NCBI RefSeq assembly: GCF_021183625.1
Contig: NZ_CP089214.1
Location: forward strand, 6,324,001-6,388,000
Direction: 5' to 3'
DNA length: 64,000 bases
From: Nocardia asteroides
GTDB taxonomy: Bacteria > Actinomycetota > Actinomycetes > Mycobacteriales > Mycobacteriaceae
The translations under genes were made by a program, and so were the position numbers. The first letter of the stretch is position 1. Every line of letters begins with the position of its first letter. Shown one piece after another: positions 33,597-42,129 of the stretch. The notes below the pieces were generated by a model that worked only from the letters and a program-made list of their open reading frames with translations, made no database searches and was not told the DNA's origin.

Positions 33597-34763
33597 CTAC
33601 TCCTTTCCGAGGTCGAGCAGGCGGCGCGCGATGATGTTGCGCTGGATCTCGGCGGTGCCGCCGTAGATGGTGGCCGCCCGCGAGTACAGGAACTCGGTGC
33701 GCCACGGCCCGTCGTCCAGCTCGACCGCGCCGGGCAGCAGCTCCCGCGCGGTGTCGAAGAGCCGCTGCTCGGCGGTGGCGAGCAGCACCTTGTCGATCGA
33801 GGTCTCCGGGCCCAGCCTGGCGCCGGCGGCGAGGTTGCGCTGGGTGCCGCGGGAGCGGCTGCGCACCTGGTGCAGCGCCAGGTAGGCGGCGCCGAGCGCG
33901 GCGTCGTCGGTCTGCGTGGTCTGCTCGAGCACCTGGTCCAGCCGGGTGAAGAGGTAGGCGATGCGGTGCCAGAAGCAGGTGGAGCGCTCGTGCGGGAGCA
34001 GGTCCATGGCGACCCGCCAGCCGTCGCCCGGTTTGCCGAGCATGCGGTCGGCGGGGACGACCACGTCGTCGAAGAACACCTCGGCGAACTCGTCGACGCC
34101 GTGCATGGTGCGCAGCGGGCGGACGGTGATGCCGGGGGAGTCCATGTCGACGAAGAACGCGGTGATCCCGTCGTGGCCGGGCCCGGTGCGGGTGAGCAGG
34201 ACGCAGCGGGCCGCGTACTGCGCCAGGCTGGTCCAGACCTTCTGCCCGGAGACCACCCAGGTGTCGCCGTCGGGGACGGCCTTGGTGCTGAGCGAGGCCA
34301 GGTCGCTGCCGGAGCCGGGCTCGGAGAAGCCCTGGCACCACTGCTCGCGGCCGGAGAGCAGCAGCGGCACCATCTCGGCGGCCAGCTCCGGGCGGGCGTA
34401 GGAGATCATGGTCGGCGCGAGCACCTCGATCATCGACCAGATGCCGGGCTCGGCCAGGTCGCGGGAGGCGATCTCCTCGCCGAGCACGGCGCGCAGCGCG
34501 GCCGGGCCGCCGAGCCCGCCCACCTCGGTGGGCCAGCCGTAGCGGATCCAGTCCGCGTCGAAGAGCGCGCTCCGCACCCGCAGCAGCTGCGCCACCTGCC
34601 CGTCGAGGGAGTGGTCCGGATCGGGGGAGAGGTCGTGCTCCGCCAGCCAGGCCCGCAGCGCCGAACGGAACTCCGCGACGCCAGGCGCACCGGCGAAGCC
34701 TGCCCCCGCCGCGCCTCCGCCGCTCACGCCCGCTCCCGCGGCCGGGTCCGCATCACCGCTCAT
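33597..34763 (-). CDS. Acyl-CoA dehydrogenase, full subunit of a probable heteromer
   Basis: 388 residues from ATG 34763 (ATGA overlap with the SnoaL-like gene). CQGFSEPGSGSDLASLST, GQKVWTSLAQYAARCVLLTRT, PHERSTCFWHRIAYLF and YGGTAEIQRNIIARRLLDLG identify the family; the EGT Glu is Gly. The N-terminus has a Gly/Ala-rich tail before AEFRSALRAWLAEH. It works with the following gene. It belongs to a four-gene minus-strand operon with the amidohydrolase, SnoaL-like protein and its partner. Confidence 0.9.
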   Translation of the reverse strand: MSGDADPAAGAGVSGGGAAGAGFAGAPGVAEFRSALRAWLAEHDLSPDPDHSLDGQVAQLLRVRSALFDADWIRYGWPTEVGGLGGPAALRAVLGEEIASRDLAEPGIWSMIEVLAPTMISYARPELAAEMVPLLLSGREQWCQGFSEPGSGSDLASLSTKAVPDGDTWVVSGQKVWTSLAQYAARCVLLTRTGPGHDGITAFFVDMDSPGITVRPLRTMHGVDEFAEVFFDDVVVPADRMLGKPGDGWRVAMDLLPHERSTCFWHRIAYLFTRLDQVLEQTTQTDDAALGAAYLALHQVRSRSRGTQRNLAAGARLGPETSIDKVLLATAEQRLFDTARELLPGAVELDDGPWRTEFLYSRAATIYGGTAEIQRNIIARRLLDLGKE

Positions 34764-35176
34764 CCCTTGGTGCGCTCGAAGGCGTGCGGAATCCCGGAGT
34801 CGTGATCCCCGCTGCGCCGGATGAAGGTCATCCGCCGCGTCTTGATCCGCCACCCGTCCGCGGTGCGCACCAGCGCGTCGGTGTAGTACCCGATGCGCAT
34901 GTCGTGCGTGCTCTGGTCGATGAAGCAGAGCGGCTGGGTGCCCTCGGCGGTGTCGCCGTCGATCTCCAGCACCGGGAGCCCGGTCAGGAAGAGCCCCTTG
35001 GGCGCCGCCGCGACGAGGTCGGGGAAGAGGTCGAGGGTGTAGGTGTCGCCGAAGGCGCTGTAGCTGCCGTCCGGGGTGAAGACCGCGAGCAGCCCCTCGA
35101 TATCGCCCTTGGTGATGGTCACCGCGTACCGGGCCAGTGTCTGCTGGATCTCCAGCAGGTCGTCACTTCTGGACAT
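34760..35176 (-). CDS. SnoaL-like / NTF2-fold protein
   Basis: 138 residues. EIQQTLARYAVTITKGDIEGLLAVFTPDGSY is the typical SnoaL-like N-terminus, and IGYYTDALVRTADGWRIKTRRM closes the cone fold. Such proteins act as isomerases, dehydratases or hydrolases on polyketides and steroids, or simply bind ligands. It overlaps the amidohydrolase gene by 14 bp and the acyl-CoA dehydrogenase gene by 4 bp, so it is tightly coupled to both. The reaction is unknown. Confidence 0.85.
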   Translation of the reverse strand: MSRSDDLLEIQQTLARYAVTITKGDIEGLLAVFTPDGSYSAFGDTYTLDLFPDLVAAAPKGLFLTGLPVLEIDGDTAEGTQPLCFIDQSTHDMRIGYYTDALVRTADGWRIKTRRMTFIRRSGDHDSGIPHAFERTKG

Positions 35177-36380
35177 GGATCTTTCCGCCTTTCATCACGA
35201 ACCGCACGTCCCTGGTGTGCGTGATGTCCTCGATCGGGTCGCCGGGGATGCCGATCACGTCGGCCAGCAACCCCTCGGCGAGCCGCCCGCGGTCCTCGAC
35301 GCCGATCAGCTCGGCGCCGCGGATCGTGGCCGCGCGCAGCACGTCCACCGCGGGCAGTCCGCGCTCCACCAGCGCCACCAGTTCGTCGGCATTGCGGCCG
35401 TGCGGGATCGCGGGCGCGTCGGTGCCGACGGCGATCTTCACCCCGGCCTTGTACGCGGCCAGCACCGAGGTGCGGGCCTTGGGGAACATCAGCGCGGCCT
35501 TGGCCTGCAGCTCCGGCTCGGCCTTCGACACGTCCATGGCGTCGGCGAGCCGGGTGGTCGGCACCAGCCAGGTGCCGTGCTCGACCATGAGGTCGATGGC
35601 CTCGTCGTCGATGAGGAAGCCGTGCTCGATGCAGTCGATGCCTGCCGCGACGGCGTGCTTGACCGCGTCCGCGCCGTGCGTGTGCGCGGCGACCCTGAGC
35701 CCGCGGCGGTGCGCCTCGTCGACGATGGCGCGCAGCTCCTCGTCCGAGTAGTGTTGCGCGCCGGGCGCGCCGGTGAGCGACATGACCCCGCCGGAGACGC
35801 AGATCTTGATCAGCTGCGCGCCGTGCTTGATCTGGTACCGGACGGCCTTGCGCACCTCGTCGACGCCGTTGGCGAGCCCCTCCTCGACGGTCAGCTTGAG
35901 CACGTCGGGGGCGAAGGCGGCGAACATGGTCGGGTCCAGGTGCCCGCCGGTGGGGGTGATGGCGTGCCCGGCGGGCACGATCCGCGGCCCCTCGATCCAG
36001 CCCTGGTCGATCGCCTTGCCGAGCGCGACGTCGAGCAGGTAGCCGCCGGTCTTGACGAAGAGCCCGAGGTTGCGCACCGTGGTGAACCCCGCGCGCAGCG
36101 TGCGCCGCGCGTTGCCGACGGCGCGCAGCACGCGCAGCGCCGGGTCGTCCTTCACGCTGGAGGAGAGCCCGGTCTCGCCGCGCCCGCCCATCAGCAGGTT
36201 GACCTCCATGTCGAGCAGCCCCGGCAGCAGGATGAGATCGCCGAGATCGACGACCTCACCCCGCGCCGGACCACCGACCCCGACGATCCGATCGCCCTCG
36301 ATGTGCAGGATGCCGGGCCGGACGATCTCACCGGAGTCGACATCGAGCAGCCCAGCCGCCTCGAGCGTCAGCACAGTCAT
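35163..36380 (-). CDS. Amidohydrolase-superfamily protein lacking the HxH metal motif
   Basis: 405 residues. The start MTVLTLEAAGLLDVDSGE and the fold (LLPGLLDMEVNLLMGG, ARRTLRAGFTTVRNLG, LIKICVSGG with the carbamylated Lys, AAHTHG, CIEHG, VGTDAP) match the imidazolonepropionase / prolidase-like amidohydrolases. However, the first metal motif, normally D-x-HxH after PGL[IL], is E59-V-N61, so one metal site should be absent. The later His and Asp ligands remain. The ATG at 36380 has GGAAGG upstream; a TTG at 36404 would run into the operator. First gene of a four-gene operon, divergent from the ABC importer. Confidence 0.85.
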   Translation of the reverse strand: MTVLTLEAAGLLDVDSGEIVRPGILHIEGDRIVGVGGPARGEVVDLGDLILLPGLLDMEVNLLMGGRGETGLSSSVKDDPALRVLRAVGNARRTLRAGFTTVRNLGLFVKTGGYLLDVALGKAIDQGWIEGPRIVPAGHAITPTGGHLDPTMFAAFAPDVLKLTVEEGLANGVDEVRKAVRYQIKHGAQLIKICVSGGVMSLTGAPGAQHYSDEELRAIVDEAHRRGLRVAAHTHGADAVKHAVAAGIDCIEHGFLIDDEAIDLMVEHGTWLVPTTRLADAMDVSKAEPELQAKAALMFPKARTSVLAAYKAGVKIAVGTDAPAIPHGRNADELVALVERGLPAVDVLRAATIRGAELIGVEDRGRLAEGLLADVIGIPGDPIEDITHTRDVRFVMKGGKIHVQK

Positions 36381-36405
36381 CGGCGGCACCTTCCTTTCCT
36401 GCAAG

Positions 36406-36420
36406 GAGAATTACGTTCTC
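36406..36420. promoter_or_regulatory. Regulon operator GAGAAT-TAC-GTTCTC (one mismatch)
   Basis: One base differs from GAGAAT-N3-ATTCTC. It lies 25 bp upstream of the amidohydrolase start in a 217-bp AT-richer region shared with the divergent ABC transporter operon. Confidence 0.7.
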
Positions 36421-36527
36421 AAAATCCAACTAGTAGATTTCCATGCAGGCGGGGCCCTGTCAACGTCGGTCGCGGGCCGACTCGGCCGGGCGCTCGACAT
36501 GCACCATGCATAGTGGCACTCTCTCAA

Positions 36528-36542
36528 AATCAGATATTGATT
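36528..36542. promoter_or_regulatory. Second dyad in the importer promoter region
   Basis: AATCA-GATAT-TGATT is a perfect 5-bp-arm inverted repeat in an AT-rich pocket 56 bp upstream of the substrate-binding protein gene. A more degenerate GAGAAG-ATA-GTTTCC follows at 36553-36567. Either could be a promoter element or a further operator. Confidence 0.35.
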
Positions 36543-36597
36543 ATCCAAATCTGAGAAGATAGTTTCCGTTGCAGTGCAGCGGCAGAGGAGGACCACG

Positions 36598-37983
36598 GTG
36601 AAACCGCAGCGAACAGTCGTCGCCCTGATGGCGATCGCGCTCCTGATAGCGGGGTGCGGTCGTGATGGCGGCTCCCGCGAGGAGACCCCGACCGGCGGTG
36701 GCAACGCCCCGGCAGCCTCCGGTGACTTCGGCTCCCTGAGCGATGTCTGCAAGCCGGGCAGCCCCGGGGCCTCGTCGGCCCAGGGCGTCTCCGACACCGA
36801 GATCGAGGTCGGCGTCTTCTCCGACATCGGTTTCACCAAGAACCCCGACTTCGTTGATGCCGCCAAGGTCTTCACCTCCTGGTGCAACGCCGCGGGCGGC
36901 ATCAACGGCCGCAAGATCTCGACGAACCTGCGCGATGCCAAGCTCATGGAGGTGCGCCAGCGCATGCTGGAGGCCTGCCGGGAGGACTTCTTCCTGGTCG
37001 GCGGCAGCGCCGCGCTGGACGGGCTCGGCGTCAAGGACCGGCTGAACTGCCTGCTCCCCGAGTTCCCCGCGCAGGTCACCCAGACCGCGAACACCGGCTC
37101 GGACCTGCAGCTGAACGCGGGCTCGACGATGTCGGAGAACGTGAACCCCTACACCGGCTTCCAGGATTGGCTGATCAACACCGCCTACCCGGACTCCAAG
37201 GGCGCGATCGGCATGATCAACGGTGACAATCCGATCACCAAGGTGATGGGCGAGAAGCTCACCGAGTCGCTCAAGGCGGCGGGCGCGACCATCACCTACA
37301 GCGATCTGTACCCGATCTCCGGCGTGCCGGACTGGACCCCCTACGCGCAGGCGATCAAGGCCGCGAACGTCAAGGGGCTCATCTTCTTCGGCGAGTTCCG
37401 CTACCTCGCGAAGCTCGAAGAGGTGCTGACCAGCATGAACTATAAGCTGGACTGGATCGACGCGAACTCCAACTCCTACAACGAGATCTTCCTGGACGCC
37501 GCCAAGACCTCGCTCGGCTTCCAGAACAACGTGGCCGACCTGACCGACACCGCGCCGCTCTCGGCCGCGGCGAAGGTGCCCGCGGTACAGCAGTTGAAGG
37601 ATCTGTACGCGCAGTACTCACCGGACAGCGACATCACCTTCCAGGGGCTCAAGGCCTTCGGCGCCTGGCTGCTCTTCGCCAAGGCGGCCACCGCCTGCGG
37701 CGACGACCTGACCCGCGCCTGCGTCTACAACACCGCGGCGAAGGAGACGAAGTGGACCGGCGGCGGGCTGCAGGCCCCCGTCGACCTCTCCAAGCCCTTC
37801 GCCGAGCAGCCGCGCTGCTTCAACGTGCAGCAGGCCACCCCCGACGGCTGGAAGCCGGCGGACTTCAAGCCGAACACCGAGGGCGTCTTCAACTGCGGCT
37901 TCACGCCGTACAAGTACACCGCCGACTTCGGCAAGCCGCTGACCCTCGCCGACGTCGGCAAGAGCATCGCCGATCTGAAGTGA
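36598..37983 (+). CDS. ABC transporter substrate-binding lipoprotein (branched-chain amino acid type)
   Basis: 461 residues from GTG 36598 with GAGGAGG upstream. The signal peptide has lipobox IAGC (ALLIAGCGRDGG). The mature part (GVSDTEIEVGVFSDIGF, FTSWCNAAGGINGRKI, VGGSAALDG, GAIGMINGDNPITKVMGEKL) is a periplasmic-binding fold of the LivJ/HAAT class, which in soil actinobacteria often binds aromatic or cyclic carboxylates rather than leucine. Several Cys pairs suit an extracytoplasmic protein. It starts a five-gene importer operon and shares its promoter region with the amidohydrolase operon. Confidence 0.9.
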   Translation: MKPQRTVVALMAIALLIAGCGRDGGSREETPTGGGNAPAASGDFGSLSDVCKPGSPGASSAQGVSDTEIEVGVFSDIGFTKNPDFVDAAKVFTSWCNAAGGINGRKISTNLRDAKLMEVRQRMLEACREDFFLVGGSAALDGLGVKDRLNCLLPEFPAQVTQTANTGSDLQLNAGSTMSENVNPYTGFQDWLINTAYPDSKGAIGMINGDNPITKVMGEKLTESLKAAGATITYSDLYPISGVPDWTPYAQAIKAANVKGLIFFGEFRYLAKLEEVLTSMNYKLDWIDANSNSYNEIFLDAAKTSLGFQNNVADLTDTAPLSAAAKVPAVQQLKDLYAQYSPDSDITFQGLKAFGAWLLFAKAATACGDDLTRACVYNTAAKETKWTGGGLQAPVDLSKPFAEQPRCFNVQQATPDGWKPADFKPNTEGVFNCGFTPYKYTADFGKPLTLADVGKSIADLK

Positions 37984-37999
37984 CGGAGCACGGGCGCTG

Positions 38000-40123
38000 A
38001 TGGAACAGTTCCTCGCCTTCGGGATCGTCGGTCTCAGCACCGCGGCGATCTATGCCATCATCGGCAGCGGATTGGTGCTCACCTACACCACGACCGGCGT
38101 GTTCAACTTCGCGCACGGCGCGGCGGGCATGGTCTCGGCGTTCGTGTACTGGCAGCTCTCGGTGGGCTGGGGCTGGCCGGTGCCGCTGGCCCTTGCCGCC
38201 GTGCTGCTGGTCTTCGCCCCCGGTTTCGGGTTGCTCTTCGGCAAGGCGCTCGCGCCGACCCAGGGGCTCGGTGACGCCGAGAAGCTGGTGATGACGATCG
38301 CGCTGCTGAGCGGGCTCATCGTGGTGGCCCGCTGGATCTGGAATCCGAACGAATCCCGTTCGCTGCCCCGGTTCTTCGCGGACAAGTCGTCGATCGACCT
38401 CGGCGTGGTGACGCTCACCTGGCACCAGGCGCTCACCATGATCGTCGCGATCGTGGTCGCGGTCGGGCTGCGCGTGCTGCTGACCCGCACCAGGACCGGT
38501 GCGGAGATGCGGGCCACCGTCGACGACCGCGCGCTGGTCGGGCTGACCGGCGCCGACCCGCGCAAGGCCAATCGGATCGCCTGGATCCTCGGTATCGAGC
38601 TGGCCGCCATCGGCGGCATCCTGATCGCGCCGACGGTCACCCTGGACGCCGCGCAGCTCTCGCTGCTCATCGTCTCCGCCTACACCGCGGCGATCTTCGG
38701 CAGGCTGCGCAACCTGCCGATGGTGTTCCTCGGCGCGGTCGTGGTCGGCCTGCTGGAGAGCTACCTGACCGGCTACCTGCCGCAGAACGAGTACCTGCCC
38801 GGCCTCCGGCTGGCGGCGCCCGCGCTGCTGCTCTTCCTGGCGCTGCTCGTCTTCCCGCACGGCCGGCTTCGCGGGCGGGACCGCAAGCTCGGCGCGGTGC
38901 CGCTGCCCACCCTCGGCGGCTCGGCCGCCTTCGCGGCCGCGGTGGTCGTGCTCGGGCTGATGCTCGCGAGCATGCTCAGCGAGCCGGACCTGATCACCTA
39001 CGGGGCGATGTTCGCCTGGGGCATGATCGCGCTCTCCTACGTGCCGCTGCTCGGCTTCGCCGGGCAGATCTCGCTCTGCCAGCTCAGCCTGGCCGGGATC
39101 GGCGCGGTGGCCTACGGGCACCTCGGGCCGGACGGCCAGTGGTGGGCGCTCTTCGCCGCCATGGGCATCACCGCGGTGGTCGGGGCGGTGATCGCGATCC
39201 CGGCGCTGCGGCTCTCCGGCGTCTACATGGCGCTGGCGACCGCCGCCTTCGCGGTGATCCTTGACCGCTGGATCTTCACGCTGCCCTCGTTCGAGCTGTT
39301 CGGGGTGAAGATCTCGCTGTTCGACCAGGGCTCGGTCTCCATCGTCGGCCCCGACCTGTTCGGGCTGAAGGTCGAGACCACAGCGGGGATCACGGTCTTC
39401 GCCGCGGTCTGCCTGGCCCTGGTCGGAATCGGGATCGCGCTGCTGCGGCGCAGCAAGTACGGCCGCAGGCTGATCGCGCTGCGCGACAGCGAGGCCGCCT
39501 ACGCCACGCTCGGCGGCAACCTGCTGGTCGCGCGGGTGCTGGTCTTCGCGCTGAGCGCGGCCATCGCCGGGCTCGGCGGCGCGCTCTACGGCATGCAGAT
39601 CAGCGCGGTGGCGCCGGAGCAGTTCAACCTGGTCGCCGGGTTGCCGATCTTCCTGATCGTCACCATCGCCGGGCTGGGCGCGGTCGGCGCCGGGCTCTTC
39701 ACCGGCCTGGTCTTCGCCGGGCCGCTGAACGTCATCCCGGTGCTCTGGCCGGGGCTGCTCAACCTCTCGCAGGTGCTGCCCTCGCTCGGCGGCATCCTGT
39801 TCGGCGGCGGCGTGCTCAAGGATGGCGCGATCACCCCGCTGCGCCGCGAGTGGTTCCCGATGCTGCGCGACCGGCTGGTCGCCCCGCTGCTCATCGCCGT
39901 GATCCTCGGGCTCTGGGGGCTGCGGCTGCTGGAGACCATCGACGGCTGGGAGTTCACCGGGGGCGTCGTGCTCGCGCTGATCGCCGCCCGGGTCTGGCAC
40001 AGCTCGCGCACCAGGCCCGCCCCGGATCCGGCGGTCGTTCCGGTCGAGTGGTGGGGCGTGAAACGGCCGTTCAAGACCGAGGACGAGGAGGTGCTGGACC
40101 GTGCCGTCACTACTGGAAGTTGA
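38000..40123 (+). CDS. ABC importer permease, LivH-LivM fusion
   Basis: 707 residues. The first half (about 1-300) is LivH-like (GLSTAAIYAIIGSGLVLTY, FNFAHGAAGMVSAFVYW); the second half (about 320-620) is LivM-like (GQISLCQLSLAGIGAVAYG, LRRSKYGRRLIALRDSEAAY, GLGGALYGMQI). Both membrane halves of the branched-chain-type importer are thus made as one chain with many hydrophobic segments. A cytoplasmic tail of about 60 residues follows. The ATPase gene starts 23 bp before its end. Confidence 0.92.
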   Translation: MEQFLAFGIVGLSTAAIYAIIGSGLVLTYTTTGVFNFAHGAAGMVSAFVYWQLSVGWGWPVPLALAAVLLVFAPGFGLLFGKALAPTQGLGDAEKLVMTIALLSGLIVVARWIWNPNESRSLPRFFADKSSIDLGVVTLTWHQALTMIVAIVVAVGLRVLLTRTRTGAEMRATVDDRALVGLTGADPRKANRIAWILGIELAAIGGILIAPTVTLDAAQLSLLIVSAYTAAIFGRLRNLPMVFLGAVVVGLLESYLTGYLPQNEYLPGLRLAAPALLLFLALLVFPHGRLRGRDRKLGAVPLPTLGGSAAFAAAVVVLGLMLASMLSEPDLITYGAMFAWGMIALSYVPLLGFAGQISLCQLSLAGIGAVAYGHLGPDGQWWALFAAMGITAVVGAVIAIPALRLSGVYMALATAAFAVILDRWIFTLPSFELFGVKISLFDQGSVSIVGPDLFGLKVETTAGITVFAAVCLALVGIGIALLRRSKYGRRLIALRDSEAAYATLGGNLLVARVLVFALSAAIAGLGGALYGMQISAVAPEQFNLVAGLPIFLIVTIAGLGAVGAGLFTGLVFAGPLNVIPVLWPGLLNLSQVLPSLGGILFGGGVLKDGAITPLRREWFPMLRDRLVAPLLIAVILGLWGLRLLETIDGWEFTGGVVLALIAARVWHSSRTRPAPDPAVVPVEWWGVKRPFKTEDEEVLDRAVTTGS

Positions 40124-40814
40124 CGACGTGACCGTGGTGTTCGGCGGCAACCGGGCGCTGGACCGCGCCGGGCTGCGCGCCGAGCGCGGCGCCGTCACCG
40201 GGCTGATCGGCCCGAACGGCGCGGGCAAGAGCACGTTGTTCGACGTGATCTGCGGCCTGCGCAACCCGACCACCGGCAGCGTCGCGATCGGCGGCAAGGA
40301 CGTCACCAAGCTCGGTCCCGCGCGCCGCGCCAAGCACGGGCTGGCCCGCACCTTCCAGCGGCTCGAACTCTTCGGCCGGCTGAGCGTGCGGGACAACCTG
40401 CTGGTCGCCGCGGAGCTGGGCCCGGCCAAGCGCAAGGCGGCCCAGGTGGTCACCGAGATCATCGAGCGGCTCGCGCTGCACCACGTCGCCGACCACTCGG
40501 CCGACGAGCTGCCCACCGGCACCGCGCGGCTGGTCGAGGTCGGGCGGGCCATCGCGGCCAGGCCGCACCTGATCCTGCTGGACGAGCCCGCCGCCGGCCA
40601 GGACCACACCGAGACCGACCGCTTCGCCGGGCTGCTCCGCTCGCTCGCCGACGACGGCACCGCGGTGCTGCTGGTCGAGCACGACATGGGGCTGGTCATG
40701 AACGTCTGCGACGAGCTCTACGTGCTCGATCTCGGCAAGATCATCGCCTCCGGCCCGCCCGCGGTGGTCCGCTCGGACGCCTCCGTGCTCGCCGCGTACC
40801 TGGGGGAAGTATGA
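40101..40814 (+). CDS. ABC importer ATP-binding protein, LivG-like
   Basis: 237 residues from GTG 40101. Walker A is GPNGAGKST, the Q-loop region TFQRLELF, the signature region DELPTGTARLVEVGRAIA, Walker B LILLDEPAAG with H-loop VEHDM. The signature departs from LSGGQ as usual for LivG proteins. Pairs with the LivF-like ATPase that follows (ATGA overlap) to drive uptake through the fused permease. Confidence 0.93.
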   Translation: MPSLLEVDDVTVVFGGNRALDRAGLRAERGAVTGLIGPNGAGKSTLFDVICGLRNPTTGSVAIGGKDVTKLGPARRAKHGLARTFQRLELFGRLSVRDNLLVAAELGPAKRKAAQVVTEIIERLALHHVADHSADELPTGTARLVEVGRAIAARPHLILLDEPAAGQDHTETDRFAGLLRSLADDGTAVLLVEHDMGLVMNVCDELYVLDLGKIIASGPPAVVRSDASVLAAYLGEV

Positions 40815-41569
40815 CCACCGGATTCACGGCGGAGGCCGTGTCGGCCAACGGCTCCGGACCGGCGCCGCTGCTCGCCCTGGACGGCGTCAAGGCCGCCTAC
40901 GACGCCATCACCGTGCTGCACGGCGTCGACCTCGAGGTGCGGGCCGGACAGGTGGTGGCGCTGCTCGGGCCGAACGGCGCGGGCAAGACCACCGCGCTCA
41001 GCGTCATCTCCGGCACGCACCCGGCCGCCGCGGGCAGGCTGCTGCTCGGCGGCCGCGACGTCACCGGCGCCAACCCGCGCGACCTGGCCAGGGCGGGCGT
41101 CTGCCTGATCCCGGAGGGGCGCGGCGTCTTCCCGAACCTGACCGTGCGCGACAACCTGCTCATGATGACCTTCACCGGGCGCCCCCGCGCGGAGATCGAG
41201 GAGATCGCGTTCAGCCGCTTCCCGATCCTCGGCGAACGGGCGAACCAGCTGGCGGGCACCATGTCCGGCGGCGAGCAGCAGATGCTGGCGCTGGCCCGCG
41301 GCCTGGTCACCGACCCGGCGGTGCTGCTGCTCGACGAGCTCTCCATGGGGCTGGCGCCGCTGGTGGTCGGCCGGCTGTACGAGGAGGTCGCGGAGATCGC
41401 GCGGCAGGGCGTCGCGGTGCTCGTGGTCGAGCAGTTCGCCGCCGCCGTGCTCGACATCGCCGACCACGCCGCCGTGCTGGTGCGCGGCCGGGTGGTGCGC
41501 CAGGGCCACCCGGACGACGGAATCCGCAACGAATTGGCCGCCCTCTACCTAGGAAGTCACACCCCATGA
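40811..41569 (+). CDS. ABC importer ATP-binding protein, LivF-like
   Basis: 252 residues. Walker A GPNGAGKTT, signature MSGGEQQMLALARGL, Walker B VLLLDELSMGLAPL and VVEQF replacing the usual switch His, all typical of LivF. An N-terminal tail of about 20 residues precedes the core. The stop overlaps the start of a small membrane protein gene (ATGA). Confidence 0.93.
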   Translation: MTTGFTAEAVSANGSGPAPLLALDGVKAAYDAITVLHGVDLEVRAGQVVALLGPNGAGKTTALSVISGTHPAAAGRLLLGGRDVTGANPRDLARAGVCLIPEGRGVFPNLTVRDNLLMMTFTGRPRAEIEEIAFSRFPILGERANQLAGTMSGGEQQMLALARGLVTDPAVLLLDELSMGLAPLVVGRLYEEVAEIARQGVAVLVVEQFAAAVLDIADHAAVLVRGRVVRQGHPDDGIRNELAALYLGSHTP

Positions 41570-41949
41570 CCGAAACCCGCGCGGACCGTTTCGTCCGCGA
41601 ACTGCAGGAACTCAAGATCCCCGACCCGGCCGCGGGCCGCTCCGGCCTCTGGCTGCGCACCGGCGTCGTGCTCATGGGGCTCGGCCTCGCCGTCGCGGTG
41701 ATCTCGTACTTCCTCGCGCACGGCACCACCGACCCGCTGGCGCAGCGCGACGCCATCACCCTCGCGCTCGGCGGCGTGGCCGCGACCATCGTGGGTTCCG
41801 CGCTGTTCCTGCGCTATTCGATCACCAACTTCCTCCGCTTCTGGCTCGCCAGGCAGTCCTACGACCTGGACGCGCTCGGGCACCGGGTGGCGGGGGAGAC
41901 GCGCCTCGACGATGCGGCGCCGACGCCGGTGAACTCGGCGTCGCTCTGA
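41566..41949 (+). CDS. Small membrane protein of the importer operon
   Basis: 127 residues with two hydrophobic segments (about 28-51, LWLRTGVVLMGLGLAVAVIS, and about 65-85, ITLALGGVAATIVGSALFL) separated by a short polar loop, and cytoplasmic-looking ends. No family recognised. Translational coupling to the LivF-like gene suggests a role with the importer, perhaps as an accessory subunit. A strong hairpin follows. Confidence 0.75.
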   Translation: MTETRADRFVRELQELKIPDPAAGRSGLWLRTGVVLMGLGLAVAVISYFLAHGTTDPLAQRDAITLALGGVAATIVGSALFLRYSITNFLRFWLARQSYDLDALGHRVAGETRLDDAAPTPVNSASL

Positions 41950-42053
41950 CCCGGTGCCACGGCACCCGGGCGACCCGCGCTCGTCCGCGCGCGCCCGCCT
42001 CGACTGGGGAGGCACAGGGGTAGCGCGCCGGATGGACGATCGCCGGTCGAAGC

Positions 42054-42092
42054 CGCCGGTGCGGGAGGTTGGATCGGCCTCCCGCACCGGCG
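42054..42092 (+). terminator. 15-bp hairpin after the importer operon
   Basis: CGCCGGTGCGGGAGG pairs perfectly with CCTCCCGCACCGGCG around a 9-base loop. It lies 105 bp after the last importer gene and 38 bp before the next gene. It may terminate the importer transcript or attenuate entry into the following operon; the rest of the gap contains no gene. Confidence 0.65.
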
Positions 42093-42129
42093 TGCGTTCG
42101 ACCCGCACGACGAGAAGTGGAGGTGCACA

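Noticed and set aside
32614..34341. Single 575-residue frame joining parts of two acyl-CoA dehydrogenases
   Set aside because: Its N-terminal part is an out-of-frame, Arg-rich shadow of the gene at 33597-34763; only the part from GTG 33594 is a real protein.
36380..36404. TTG 36404 as the amidohydrolase start
   Set aside because: It would almost abut the operator at 36406 and adds MQERKVPP, which is not family-like; ATG 36380 has GGAAGG upstream.
37901..40699. Long minus-strand frame opposite the permease
   Set aside because: Composition is Arg/Gln/Asp/Glu-rich without hydrophobic segments or motifs, while the plus strand encodes a complete LivHM permease.
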